From: Bradyrhizobiaceae bacterium
GTDB taxonomy: Bacteria; Pseudomonadota; Alphaproteobacteria; Rhizobiales; Aestuariivirgaceae
Direction: 5' to 3'
Assembly (NCBI GenBank): GCA_947475225.1
Contig: CANJMQ010000002.1
Span: 33,684 to 97,683 of the forward strand
Length of the DNA: 64,000 nucleotides
How positions within the stretch are numbered: position 1 is the first letter of the stretch; each line of letters starts with the position of its first letter. Below are positions 10,199 through 18,593 of this stretch, in pieces. Position numbers and translations under genes: made by a program. The notes beneath the pieces were generated by a model. The model saw only the letters and a list, made by a program, of their open reading frames with translations. It was not told the DNA's origin and ran no database searches.

Positions 10199-11252
10199 GT
10201 TGATTGCCGCGCTGCCTGGCCAAGCCAAGCACCGAGGTGAGCGCCAGATAGGCAAGGATGATCAGACCGACACCCGTGAAGGCCGAGAGCATGTAGCCCA
10301 GTGCCGCGCTTTTCAGGAATGAGGGGGCGTAATCCGGAATGGGCGCGGTCCAGATCGAGGACAGTCGTGCCAGGCCCTGGGGCACCGCTTTTGAAGGGGC
10401 GGCATCGAGTGAGGCTCCAGCCATCACGGCCCGGGCTGCTGGGTCGGCGAAGGCGTCAGCACTCCATTCGCCCCAGGCCGTTCCCGCGGCGAGCAGGCCG
10501 AGCGGACTTGCCACCATGAGGACGCCGAGGATGAGCGCCAGTCCTCGCGCCGAAGTGGAGTGGCCGCGGGCTGCAAGGGCTTGGCGCTCCAGCAACTGCG
10601 GGTTCGATCGCTGCAGGAAGGCGATGATCCCCGCCGTCAGCAACATTTCCGCCAGCCCGGCAATCGTCAGGTGGCCGATCATCATGGCCGGAACGGCAAT
10701 CGACAGCTGATAGGGTGCATAGAGAGGTGCGCCCGCCGCATCATGGAACAGCATCGGCTGCGCGCCGAACTCGACCGCTGCGGCAAGTGCCGAGACATTG
10801 ATCGCCACATAGCCGGCCATTGCCGCAGCGACGAGACGGCGCGGCGAGGTGACGGCTGAAGCACCCGCCAGAAGGCTGTAGACGCCATAGGCGACGAATG
10901 AGCCCAATATCGCCATATTCAGGCTATTTGCGCCAAAGGCTGTGAGCCCGCCGTCGCCGAAGAACAGCGCCTGGATGAATAGCGCCATGGAGATGGCGAC
11001 CACAGCACCCCATGGCCCGAGCAGGATGGCGGCGATGGCCATGCCCGTGGCATGGCCGGTCGTGCCGCCCGGAAGCGGCAGGTTGAACATCATGATCACG
11101 AAGCAGAAGGCCGACACGACCGATAGCAGTGGCACCAACCGGGTGTTCATGCCCTTGCCCAGCCGCCGTGTTGCAACGTACCAGAAGGGCAGTGCGGCCG
11201 CATAGGCCGCCGCGCAGGTACTGGGGGACAGATATCCGTCCGGAATATGCAA
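10191..11252 (-). CDS. nikM: Nickel ECF transporter substrate-binding protein NikM with fused NikN-like domain
   Basis: Metal-binding membrane component of the nickel importer, 353 residues. The TTG at 11252 is chosen as start, because translation then begins Met-His-Ile-Pro-Asp-Gly, exactly the family N-terminus; in CbiM/NikM proteins the free amino end and His2 bind the metal. The third ligand region GGTTGHATGMAIA is also present. A GGGA sits about 9 bases upstream of TTG. The C-terminal third (SPLGLLAAGTAWGEW and a last membrane helix) resembles the separate CbiN/NikN (PDGLE) subunit, so this is a NikM–NikN fusion, which explains the absence of a separate nikN. Confidence 0.88.
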   Translation of the reverse strand: MHIPDGYLSPSTCAAAYAAALPFWYVATRRLGKGMNTRLVPLLSVVSAFCFVIMMFNLPLPGGTTGHATGMAIAAILLGPWGAVVAISMALFIQALFFGDGGLTAFGANSLNMAILGSFVAYGVYSLLAGASAVTSPRRLVAAAMAGYVAINVSALAAAVEFGAQPMLFHDAAGAPLYAPYQLSIAVPAMMIGHLTIAGLAEMLLTAGIIAFLQRSNPQLLERQALAARGHSTSARGLALILGVLMVASPLGLLAAGTAWGEWSADAFADPAARAVMAGASLDAAPSKAVPQGLARLSSIWTAPIPDYAPSFLKSAALGYMLSAFTGVGLIILAYLALTSVLGLARQRGNQHA

Positions 11253-11323
11253 GGATTGTCCCGCCGTTTGAAGTGTCTGATTTCGCGGGAGACTATGTTT
11301 CTCGGGTGCTGGCTGCAACGGGA

Positions 11324-11351
11324 ATATGATGATTTTTAGAAAACATCACAC
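11324..11351. promoter_or_regulatory. NikR operator-like inverted repeat
   Basis: ATATGA-N16-TCACAC lies between the divergent nikM and nikR genes. The known E. coli NikR operator is GTATGA-N16-TCATAC; each half here matches 5 of 6 positions and the 16-base spacing is exact. It is 72 bases upstream of the nikM TTG and 66 bases upstream of the nikR ATG, suitable for nickel-dependent repression of the importer and autoregulation of nikR. Binding is inferred. Confidence 0.7.
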
Positions 11352-11416
11352 TGAGGTGGGTGCTCAGGCTGGACAGCCACCGGACGGCGGTCCAAGATTC
11401 GGCCAAACGCGAGGGC

Positions 11417-11938
11417 ATGCCGTTGGACCGCATTACCATAACCATCGAACCGGAGCTGCTTGCCGGGCTTGATGCCTTTGTCGAGGCCAAGGGCTATGCC
11501 GGACGTTCCGAGGCTCTCCGCGACCTTTTGCGCGAGCGTCTGAAGGCGGAGAGCACCGGGCAGGGCGGCGACGGCCAGTGCCTTGCAGCGCTCACCTATG
11601 TCTATGACCACCACAAGCGCCAGCTGTCGAACCGCCTGACCGATCTTCACCATGACCACCATGACCTGACGATCGCCACGATGCACGTTCACCTCGACCA
11701 TGAATCCTGCCTCGAGGTCGCCGTGCTGCGCGGCGCGGTCGAGCAGGTGCGCAAGCTCTCGGAGAGCGTCATCAGCCAGCACGGGGTCCGCTACGGCCAC
11801 ACCCACTTCGTGCCCGCCAACATCGCCGTGCAGGCGCACCACCATCACGGGGAGCCGGCGGGAGATCATGGCCATTCGCATGGCGAGGGCCACGCCCATG
11901 AACACATCCGCACGCTGGTGGGGACCCAGAAGTCCTGA
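11417..11938 (+). CDS. nikR: Nickel-responsive regulator NikR with histidine-rich tail
   Basis: Ribbon-helix-helix repressor that binds DNA when loaded with nickel. From the ATG at 11417 it has 173 residues and starts MPLDRITITIEPELL; the open frame extends upstream to 11360 but that part is not family-like. The high-affinity nickel site is complete: H79, H90, H92 and C98 align with E. coli H76, H87, H89 and C95. After the point where E. coli NikR ends (near VRYGHTH) there is an extra tail of about 40 residues containing HHHH and repeated HGH/HSH/HAHEH, possibly for metal buffering. It is divergent from nikMQO. Confidence 0.93.
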   Translation: MPLDRITITIEPELLAGLDAFVEAKGYAGRSEALRDLLRERLKAESTGQGGDGQCLAALTYVYDHHKRQLSNRLTDLHHDHHDLTIATMHVHLDHESCLEVAVLRGAVEQVRKLSESVISQHGVRYGHTHFVPANIAVQAHHHHGEPAGDHGHSHGEGHAHEHIRTLVGTQKS

Positions 11939-12209
11939 GCCAACGCCTCATGCCCTCAGCACCGCGTCCGCGCTGCCTCGGCTGGACCACTCTTGACCGC
12001 CATAGTGTACAATGTAATTAAATCAAAGATTGAACAATGTCCTTGAGCCTCAAGGAAATACGGCCGCCTAAGTAGAAACCGCATTACAGAGTCGCTCAGG
12101 CTTGAATAATACCCTATCAGGTTGCGGGTACCTGCTCCCTCTTCAGTCAGGCGTTCTCCTGAGCGCGCATGACGACGGGGAGCAATGCCCTGTGCAAAAG
12201 GGACCTGGC

Positions 12210-13583
12210 GTGCGGACGTTTTTTGCTTTCGTTCTGGCGATCATCATTCTTGCCATGCCTGCCATGGCAGGCAGCAATCAGCCCAACGGCGCTTACGGCT
12301 ACATCACCATCGATCGCACGACGCCAGAAAAACATCTCGCTACGTTCCTCGCCGCAGTGGACCGCACCGAGCTGCGCATGATGGCACGTGAATGGGCGCG
12401 CAACTTTTATGATGCTTGGTTGTATCCCGAGATCAGCGACCAGGAGACCGCGGAGATCGAACTCCTGAAGAAGGACGTCCTCGACTCGATGGACCTCTCG
12501 GGCCTGCCGGAGTGGCGGCGGGAATCCGCGGGGCTCGAGACTGCATTCATGCTGTGGGAGATCCTCAAGGCCGAGGGCGTTACCAAGAACACCGCGTTCC
12601 GCAAGATGCGCGACGGGCTGTGGGTGATTCCCGGAACCTACATCCAGGTCGGCACCATTGGTTCAGGGATGCGCATGGGCGATGTGGTTTTCACCGCCGA
12701 CATGGTGGCCAATGTACCGTCGCTTTATGACGCGATCGTCGGCACGGGCAACACCCAAGGCTTCAGTCCCTACCGGTATTTTACTGAAACACCCGGGGGG
12801 CTGATGCCGCCGCGCTGGGCCGGTGTCTCGCAGAAACTGCCCGCCTTCCTGCGCTGGGACTTTGGCTCAAACACCGTCTTCCAGTGGATCATCGCGGTAC
12901 TGATCTTGTTGGCGGTACTGGCGATCTCCGTGGCCGTAGGCAATATCTTCCGCAAGCGTGGACTGAGCTGGTTCGCTGAGGCCGTGACGCTCGGCCTCCT
13001 GTCGCTCTATGCCACCACCATTGTCATCGATCAGGCAGGGCTGTCCGGCTCCGGGGCGACGTTCATGACGCTGGTCTTCATGACGCTGTTCTATGGTGCC
13101 ATGATCGTCTGTGTGCTGATCGTTGGCGAGTGGGTTGGCAACTGGCTTTCCACCGGGTTGATGAAATCCGACAAGACCTTCGACACCAGCATCGTCCATC
13201 TGGCCACCCGCATCGTCTCGGCGATGGCGGCACTTGGCATCGTGATCTATGGAATCAGTGCGGCGGGCGTGCCGGTCTATGGCATCATCGCGGGCTTCGG
13301 CGTCGGCGGCCTCGCCGTGGCGCTCGCTGCCAAGCCGACGCTGGAGAACATCCTGGCCGGTGTCATCTTGTTTCTTGACGGATCGATCAAGGTCGGTGAC
13401 ACGATCGACTCGAGCCCGCTGTCGGGCACCATCGAGGACATCGGCATGCGCTCCACCCGCATCCGCGCGCAGGATGGGGGACTGATTACCGTCACCAATT
13501 CGGAACTGGCCGACAAGGTCATCAAGAACGTGTCGCGCCGCGTGACGCGGCCCGACGGGGGGAGTTCCACCAGCGCCCCGTAA
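12210..13583 (+). CDS. Mechanosensitive ion channel, MscS family, with large N-terminal domain
   Basis: Pressure-gated channel of the inner membrane, 457 residues. The GTG at 12210 is preferred because AAAAGGGA precedes it and the protein then begins with a clean signal peptide cleaved near PAMA/GSNQ; the frame also runs upstream to 12102. Residues 21–220 are a soluble extracytoplasmic domain, followed by membrane helices. The pore helix is GFGVGGLAVALAAKPTLENI, and the beta domain follows (GSIKVGDTI...GTIEDIGMRSTRIR). The chain stops about 20 residues after the beta domain, so the usual C-terminal alpha/beta cage domain of MscS is missing. Confidence 0.85.
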   Translation: MRTFFAFVLAIIILAMPAMAGSNQPNGAYGYITIDRTTPEKHLATFLAAVDRTELRMMAREWARNFYDAWLYPEISDQETAEIELLKKDVLDSMDLSGLPEWRRESAGLETAFMLWEILKAEGVTKNTAFRKMRDGLWVIPGTYIQVGTIGSGMRMGDVVFTADMVANVPSLYDAIVGTGNTQGFSPYRYFTETPGGLMPPRWAGVSQKLPAFLRWDFGSNTVFQWIIAVLILLAVLAISVAVGNIFRKRGLSWFAEAVTLGLLSLYATTIVIDQAGLSGSGATFMTLVFMTLFYGAMIVCVLIVGEWVGNWLSTGLMKSDKTFDTSIVHLATRIVSAMAALGIVIYGISAAGVPVYGIIAGFGVGGLAVALAAKPTLENILAGVILFLDGSIKVGDTIDSSPLSGTIEDIGMRSTRIRAQDGGLITVTNSELADKVIKNVSRRVTRPDGGSSTSAP

Positions 13584-13626
13584 ATTCGAACGTGCCTGCC
13601 AAACCTGAAAAAAAGGAAGAGACAAG

Positions 13627-13935
13627 ATGGACTACAAGACCGACATCGCCAAATACACCGGTTCGATCAACGACAAGGCTGTCGATGCCATCGTCAAGTT
13701 CTGCGGCATTGCCCTGCAGTCGCGCGATGCTTCTCTCGTTGCCTGCACAGACGAAGCGGAAGTGGACCGTATTCGCAAGGGCTTCGCCACCAAGATGCTT
13801 GGCCTCGACGTGACTGAAAGCGACAAGGTCATCAAGCAGATCTGCGAGAAGATGAAGGCGGACAAGAACAAGAGCCGCGTCACCTTCTACTATCTGATGG
13901 CCGAGGCCAGCGGCAAGATCGGCGCCCTCGCCTGA
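13627..13935 (+). CDS. DUF2853 family protein
   Basis: Soluble protein of 102 residues resembling the DUF2853 family of small uncharacterised proteins: YTGSINDKAVDAIVKFCGIAL, the SLVACTDEAEVDRIRKGF core and a conserved KSRVTFYYLMAE end. A strong ribosome binding site (GGAAGAGA) lies about 6 bases before the ATG. It stands 43 bases after the MscS gene and may be co-transcribed. No enzymatic function is known. Confidence 0.75.
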   Translation: MDYKTDIAKYTGSINDKAVDAIVKFCGIALQSRDASLVACTDEAEVDRIRKGFATKMLGLDVTESDKVIKQICEKMKADKNKSRVTFYYLMAEASGKIGALA

Positions 13936-13944
13936 TTGCCTGTG

Positions 13945-13991
13945 GGGCCGGCTTAATCCGACGGGACGCAGGTTCCGCCGGAGGCCGGCCC
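13945..13991. terminator. GC-rich inverted repeat between convergent genes
   Basis: Arms GGGCCGGC (13945–13952) and GCCGGCCC (13984–13991) can pair around a 31-base loop. It sits between the convergent DUF2853 and pore-domain genes and could terminate both; no T-run follows, so the mechanism is uncertain. Confidence 0.4.
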
Positions 13992-14008
13992 TCTTCCCTG
14001 CAGATATC

Positions 14009-14467
14009 TCAGTCGTCCAGTTGGATGGAATAGAGCCGCCCGAAGAAGCTGACGAGCACCGCCGTCGACCAGCCGAGACAGAAGACTCCCGACATCGCGA
14101 TCATAGGTGCCAGCATGCGCCAGCGGTCATCGACGTCGACGCGGGTGAGCCCCAGCGAGGTGTAGTTCTCGAGCGAATAATAAACGCCCTCGCGAAAAGC
14201 CGGGATCGCACCGGTGGTATATATGAACAGGCCCCATGCAAAATTGGTCAGCATGTGCAACGTGAACAACAGCATCATGGCGGCGAGGATGAGGAACATC
14301 GACTGGTGATAGCGCAGCTTGCTGATGTCCCTGATGGGAAATTTCTCGCGGAAAAACGAGATTGCCACGTGCAGGCCCATCAGGTGGAAGGCGACGATCA
14401 CCATGAAGCCGATAATGGAAAGCCCGAAGGATTCCAGAACAAGGGTTTGGTCGTAACTCGGCTGCAT
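14009..14467 (-). CDS. Small pore-domain membrane protein (two-helix ion-channel-like)
   Basis: Membrane protein of 152 residues with hydrophobic helices at about residues 13–36, 55–83 and 118–142. Between the last two lies YYSLENYTSLGLTRVD, which aligns with the pore helix and selectivity filter of two-helix potassium channels (usual TVGYG or TLGYG). The final glycine/tyrosine pair is replaced by GLT, so selectivity is uncertain. The following WRMLAPMIAMSG...GWST segment is typical of this channel family in alphaproteobacteria. It is transcribed toward the DUF2853 gene. Confidence 0.65.
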   Translation of the reverse strand: MQPSYDQTLVLESFGLSIIGFMVIVAFHLMGLHVAISFFREKFPIRDISKLRYHQSMFLILAAMMLLFTLHMLTNFAWGLFIYTTGAIPAFREGVYYSLENYTSLGLTRVDVDDRWRMLAPMIAMSGVFCLGWSTAVLVSFFGRLYSIQLDD

Positions 14468-14623
14468 GGCTTATTCCTAACACGACCAGTTGCTCGCGCG
14501 GAAGTGTGGTTGGGAGCTGCCCCGGTATGCCTCCAGGGCGCGACGTTATGGCGTCTCACCTGATCTTTTCTCGGTCGCTTTTTGCAGCTACAAGGCGAAA
14601 TTGAACGGTATTCCGGGAACCTG

Positions 14624-15151
14624 ATGAAAATTCGACTGCCTGTCCTGATCATGGCCATGATCGCGGCGCAAGTTATCTGCGCTCTCGTATTTTTCGTCGA
14701 TGTGATGAGGGACGTGGCTGCGCTTGGTGGTCCCGATTGGAGCATGCTTCCGGAGGCACTCGCAAGCCTTGCCTTGTTTTTCGGCATCGCCTTCGAGGGG
14801 GTCTTTCTGGTGCACCTGCTGCGGCGCAAGGCCAGCCTCGAGCGCAGCGTGGGGCTCGCTTCGTCGGCGCTTCAGGGGGTGATCGAAAGCCACTTTGATG
14901 AATGGAAGCTGACGGCCAGTGAGCGTGACGTGGCTAGCCTGATGGTAAAGGGCCTCAGCATCTCCGAAATTGCCGGCGTGCGCGGTTCGGCGGAGGGCAC
15001 CGTTAAGGCCCATCTGAACGCCATTTACCGCAAGGCCAATGCCCGCAACCGTGCCGAGGTGCTGAGCCACATCATGGATGCGATGATCGATAAGCCGCTG
15101 CTGACGCCTGAGCCCGAAGCGCAGATCGACTCGCGCAGCCTCGCCACCTAA
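14624..15151 (+). CDS. Membrane-anchored LuxR-type transcriptional regulator
   Basis: The chain has 175 residues from the ATG at 14624 (GGGAA upstream); a TTG at 14582 would add 14 residues. Two membrane helices (about residues 5–25 and 42–66) precede a coiled linker and a LuxR/FixJ helix-turn-helix of about 60 residues: KLTASERDVASLMVKGLSIS, EIAGVRGSAEGTVKAHL, YRKANARNRAEVLS. There is no receiver or autoinducer domain, so any signal must enter through the membrane part or a partner. It is divergent from the pore-domain gene with about 155 bases between starts, and may control it. Confidence 0.8.
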   Translation: MKIRLPVLIMAMIAAQVICALVFFVDVMRDVAALGGPDWSMLPEALASLALFFGIAFEGVFLVHLLRRKASLERSVGLASSALQGVIESHFDEWKLTASERDVASLMVKGLSISEIAGVRGSAEGTVKAHLNAIYRKANARNRAEVLSHIMDAMIDKPLLTPEPEAQIDSRSLAT

Positions 15152-15229
15152 CCGTTACCATCCGTTCACTGTCACGCCCTTGCCGGATTTCGATTCATTG
15201 GGGAGCAGCAATTCGGGGATTGGGTTTCC

Positions 15230-15417
15230 CCTGCTTGCAGGGCCTGTCGATTTCCGTTGCCTCGGCACCGCTCGCCAGCATGGCTTCATCCACCGGGTCC
15301 GATGGTGGCGACGGGGCTGACCAACATGCTGCCCATTCCCGTCAGCATGTCTTTGGCCATCACGGCAAAGCTGGCTTCGTCTTCCGCCACCAGCAGGCGA
15401 TTTTCATTCAGCCAGGG
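15230..15417 (-). pseudogene. Response-regulator receiver domain remnant, frameshifted
   Basis: On the minus strand the frame encodes NENRLLVAEDEASFAVMAKD and MLTGMGSMLVSPVATIG, the first strand with its acidic pair, helix 1 and strand 2 of a CheY-like receiver. The frame then ends. Shifting one base restores a matching continuation, VDEAMLASGAEATEID, which is helix 2 and the next turn, before it breaks off ahead of the phosphorylated aspartate. The frameshift and truncation mark it as a dead copy. It lies in the 466-base spacer after the LuxR-type gene. Confidence 0.55.
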
Positions 15418-15617
15418 CATGACAGTCATCCTGGATCCAAAATTGGCGATCCGGTGACAGAGGCCACACTCAAGGGATGGAAGCCAAGTGATACGCTCTC
15501 GCACGGGTGGCGGCGCCCCTTTCGCGCGCCATTGCCCGGTGAAGGGTGAGAGCGTAGGTTGACTGGCGGGCTTTTTGCCGAGCGGAATTGTCTGCCCGGC
15601 AGCAGCGTTGAGGCACC

Positions 15618-15923
15618 ATGCATCTTGTCCGGTTCTACCTTCCCCTGCGCGACAACACCGGGGAGGCGTTCCCTTCTCAGATGTTGGCGGACGTGTCGGC
15701 GGAACTCTCGGGCCGATTTGGTGGGGTGACCGCGCATCTACTGTCGCCAGCCAGCGGGCTGTGGCGCGACGGTGGCGACGTGCATGCTGATGACGTTGTG
15801 ATCTTCGAGGTGTTCACCGAGAAGGTGGACCGTGGCTGGTGGACCTCCTATCGCGAGCGGCTGGCGCGCGACTTTCGGCAGAAGAGTATCCTGATGCTGC
15901 TGCAGCCCGTCGAGGTCATCTGA
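15618..15923 (+). CDS. Conserved hypothetical protein, 101 residues
   Basis: Small soluble protein beginning MHLVRFYLPLRDNTGEAFP, with FGGVTAHLLSPASGLWRDGG in the middle and WWTSYRERLARDFRQ near the end. The pattern (a DNxG strand, FGG-TA, a W-rich acidic centre and a WW helix) is that of a recurring proteobacterial hypothetical family of similar length; no function is known. It converges on matB, 10 bases away. Codon use is like the neighbours. Confidence 0.7.
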   Translation: MHLVRFYLPLRDNTGEAFPSQMLADVSAELSGRFGGVTAHLLSPASGLWRDGGDVHADDVVIFEVFTEKVDRGWWTSYRERLARDFRQKSILMLLQPVEVI

Positions 15924-15933
15924 AGTCGCAAGG

Positions 15934-17427
15934 TTAGCTGTTGAAGGTGTTCGCGTATCGTCTGCGCAGTTCCGCCTTCTGCACCTTGCCCATGGCATTG
16001 CGCGGCAGCTCGGCCACTTCGAAGATGCGCTTGGGCATCTTGAACTTCGCAAGCGAGCCTGAAAGTGCGGCGATGATATCCGCTTCGGGCACAAGCTTCG
16101 ACTTCGCTGTCACCACGGCAACAACGCCCTCGCCGAAATCCGGGTGCGGTACGCCGATGACGGCACTCTCGCCCACGCCCGGCATCGCATTGAGCACTTC
16201 CTCGATTTCCTTGGGGTAGACGTTAAATCCACCGGTGATGATCAGGTCCTTGGCGCGACCGACGATGGTGACTCGGCCCTCAGGGTCAATGGTGCCCACG
16301 TCGCCGGTGATAAACCAGCCATCGGTGGTGAAGTCCTCGCGCGTCTTCTCTGGCATGCGCCAGTAGCCCTTGAAGACGTTGGGGCCCTTCACGTCGATGA
16401 CCCCTGGCTGTTCGCCTCTGATGCGCACCGAGATGCCCGGCAGCGCGAAGCCCACCGTGCCGGGCACACGCGCACCATCATAGGGGTTGGAGGTGATCAT
16501 GCCTGTCTCGGTCATGCCATAGCGTTCGAGAATGCCGTGGCCCGTTCTGGCGGAGAATTCGCCATGGGTTTCGGCGAGGAGTGGTGCCGAGCCTGAGATG
16601 AACAGCCGCATGCTGCGCACGGCTTCTTTCGTGAATCCCGGTTCAGCCAGCAGGCGCGTGTAGAAGGTCGGCACGCCCATCAGCAGCGTTGCCTCCGGCA
16701 TGGCGGCGAGGATCGCCTTGGCGTCGAACTTGCCGAACCAGACTATAGATGCCGCGGAGAGAAACGCGGTGTTGAGCGCCACGAAGAGTCCATGCACATG
16801 GAAGATGGGAAGGGCATGGAGCAGCCTATCGCCCGGCGTCATACGCCAGAGGTCGACCAGCGTCTCCGCATTGGATGCCAGGTTGTCGTGGGTGATCATC
16901 GCGCCCTTGGAACGGCCTGTCGTTCCTGAGGTGTAGAGAAGGCCCGCGATATCGTCCGCGGTGCGGGCCACCGTCTCGTGGCGCTCGTCCATGCCCGCCG
17001 CCATCGTGGCGAGCGAGCCAACACCCTCGGCATCAAGGTTCACAACAGCGAAGATACCGCATCTGTCGGCAAGAGTCCGCATCTCCGCCTGGCGTGACGG
17101 ATCGCAGACGACCAGCTTTGGCTCCGCATCCTCGACGAAATAGGCAACCTCCGTTGCGGTGTAGGCGATGTTGAGTGGCTGGTAGACAGCACCCACCTTC
17201 AGCACCGCGAGATAGAGCAGCACATTGGCGATGGACTTTTCCACCTGTACCGTCACCCGGTCGCCGGGTTCAACGCCCAGCGCGTTGAGCGCATTGGCAT
17301 AGCGTGCGGCACCGCGTGCGAGATCACCGAAGGTGAGGCTGGTACGATCAGCGCAGCGGATCGCCACTCGCGCGTCATTGGCCTCGAAGATGCGCTCGAA
17401 GCGCGCATAGAGATTGCCGTTGCTCAT
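15934..17427 (-). CDS. matB: Malonyl-CoA synthetase-like acyl-CoA ligase
   Basis: ANL-superfamily ligase that forms malonyl-CoA from malonate, CoA and ATP; 497 residues. Visible motifs are the AMP-binding P-loop LLYTSGTTGRSKGAM near residue 167, YGMTETGMITSNPYDG, the hinge GWFITGDVG...VGRAKD and the catalytic lysine in NAMGKVQK near the C-terminus. The N-terminal half (GDRVTVQVEKS, LYLAVLKVGAVYQPLN, FVEDAEPKLVV) follows the rhizobial MatB pattern closely, hence the substrate call. It overlaps the aminotransferase gene by 4 bases and is the last gene of a three-gene leftward operon. Confidence 0.82.
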   Translation of the reverse strand: MSNGNLYARFERIFEANDARVAIRCADRTSLTFGDLARGAARYANALNALGVEPGDRVTVQVEKSIANVLLYLAVLKVGAVYQPLNIAYTATEVAYFVEDAEPKLVVCDPSRQAEMRTLADRCGIFAVVNLDAEGVGSLATMAAGMDERHETVARTADDIAGLLYTSGTTGRSKGAMITHDNLASNAETLVDLWRMTPGDRLLHALPIFHVHGLFVALNTAFLSAASIVWFGKFDAKAILAAMPEATLLMGVPTFYTRLLAEPGFTKEAVRSMRLFISGSAPLLAETHGEFSARTGHGILERYGMTETGMITSNPYDGARVPGTVGFALPGISVRIRGEQPGVIDVKGPNVFKGYWRMPEKTREDFTTDGWFITGDVGTIDPEGRVTIVGRAKDLIITGGFNVYPKEIEEVLNAMPGVGESAVIGVPHPDFGEGVVAVVTAKSKLVPEADIIAALSGSLAKFKMPKRIFEVAELPRNAMGKVQKAELRRRYANTFNS

Positions 17428-18593
17428 GCTTCGAGGAAGGCCTTCATGCGCTTCAAGGCTTCCGCCAGGTCCGTCTCGCTCGCGGCATAAGAGAGCCGCA
17501 TGAAGCCCTTGCCGTTCTGGCCGAAGCTTTCACCGAAGATCAGCGCCACATAGGCCTTGTCGAGCAGTTCGCGTGCAAGATCGCGTGACTGCCAGCCGGT
17601 GCCGGTGATGTTGGGGAAGGCATAGAAGGCGCCACCCGGTATGCGGCAGCGCACGCCCCTGATGTCGTTCAACCCCTTCACCACCATGTCGCGGCGCTTC
17701 TGGAAGCTCTGGCGGAAGCGCTCGATCTCGTCCATCGGCCCGGTGATTGCCGCCAGTCCCGCCATCTGGGTGGCAACGCTGGTGCAGGAATGGTCGACCG
17801 TGATGAGCTTCTTTACGTATTCGATCAGGTGCTTCGGCCAGATGCCGAAGCCAAGGCGCCAGCCGGTCATCGCGAATGTCTTCGACCAGCCGTCGAGGAT
17901 GATGGTGCGGTCGCGCAGTTCCGGGAAGGACAGGAAGCTCACGAAGTCCACCCCGTCATAGACCTGATGACTGTAGATCTCGTCCGACAGGATGGCGACG
18001 TTCGGGAACTTCGCCAACCCATGCGCCAGCTTGGTGATCTCCGCGCGCGACACAACCCCACCCGTGGGGTTGGCCGGCGAGTTGATGATGATGAGGCGCG
18101 TGGCCGGCGTGATGAGCGAGAGTACTTCCTCAGCATCGAAGCCGAAGTCCTTCTCCTCGCGGATGGGATAGGGCACCGCTGTCGCACCACTCGAGCGCGC
18201 CGCATCACGGTAGGGCGGGAAGCCCGGATCGGGGTAGAGGATTTCCGTGCCTGGCCCGCCGAACATCTGGCAGGCGAAATAGAAGGTCACCTTGCCGCCC
18301 GGTACGATGACGATCTCGTCACCGGTGATGGCGGCGCTGAAGCGCTTGCCCACATATTGCGCCACGGCGTCGCGCAGCACGGGCAAGCCTTGTGGGCTGG
18401 TGTAGCCATGCGGGCCGTCGCGCACCGCCTTCTCGGCGGCCTCGAGGATGTGCTTCGGCGGCTGGAAGTCCGGCTGGCCGATGCCGAGGTTGATGACCGG
18501 GTGGCCCTTGGCTTTGAGCGCATTGGCACGGTCGAGAACGGTGAAGGCGGTTTCTTCTTCGATGGCCGCCACGGCAGGATTGATCTTCAGCAT
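17424..18593 (-). CDS. PLP-dependent class I/II aminotransferase
   Basis: Fold-type I aminotransferase of 389 residues. Conserved features are NLGIGQPDF near residue 35, GYTSPQGLP near 63, SPANPTGGV (N174 region), SDEIY (D204) and the PLP lysine K238 in DGWSKTFAMTGWRLGF. It resembles aspartate/aromatic aminotransferases of the alphaproteobacterial subgroup; the amino donor cannot be read. It overlaps matB by 4 bases and the upstream reductase by 1 base, so the three genes are tightly coupled. A role with beta-alanine or a related omega-amino acid is possible from context only. Confidence 0.85.
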   Translation of the reverse strand: MLKINPAVAAIEEETAFTVLDRANALKAKGHPVINLGIGQPDFQPPKHILEAAEKAVRDGPHGYTSPQGLPVLRDAVAQYVGKRFSAAITGDEIVIVPGGKVTFYFACQMFGGPGTEILYPDPGFPPYRDAARSSGATAVPYPIREEKDFGFDAEEVLSLITPATRLIIINSPANPTGGVVSRAEITKLAHGLAKFPNVAILSDEIYSHQVYDGVDFVSFLSFPELRDRTIILDGWSKTFAMTGWRLGFGIWPKHLIEYVKKLITVDHSCTSVATQMAGLAAITGPMDEIERFRQSFQKRRDMVVKGLNDIRGVRCRIPGGAFYAFPNITGTGWQSRDLARELLDKAYVALIFGESFGQNGKGFMRLSYAASETDLAEALKRMKAFLEA

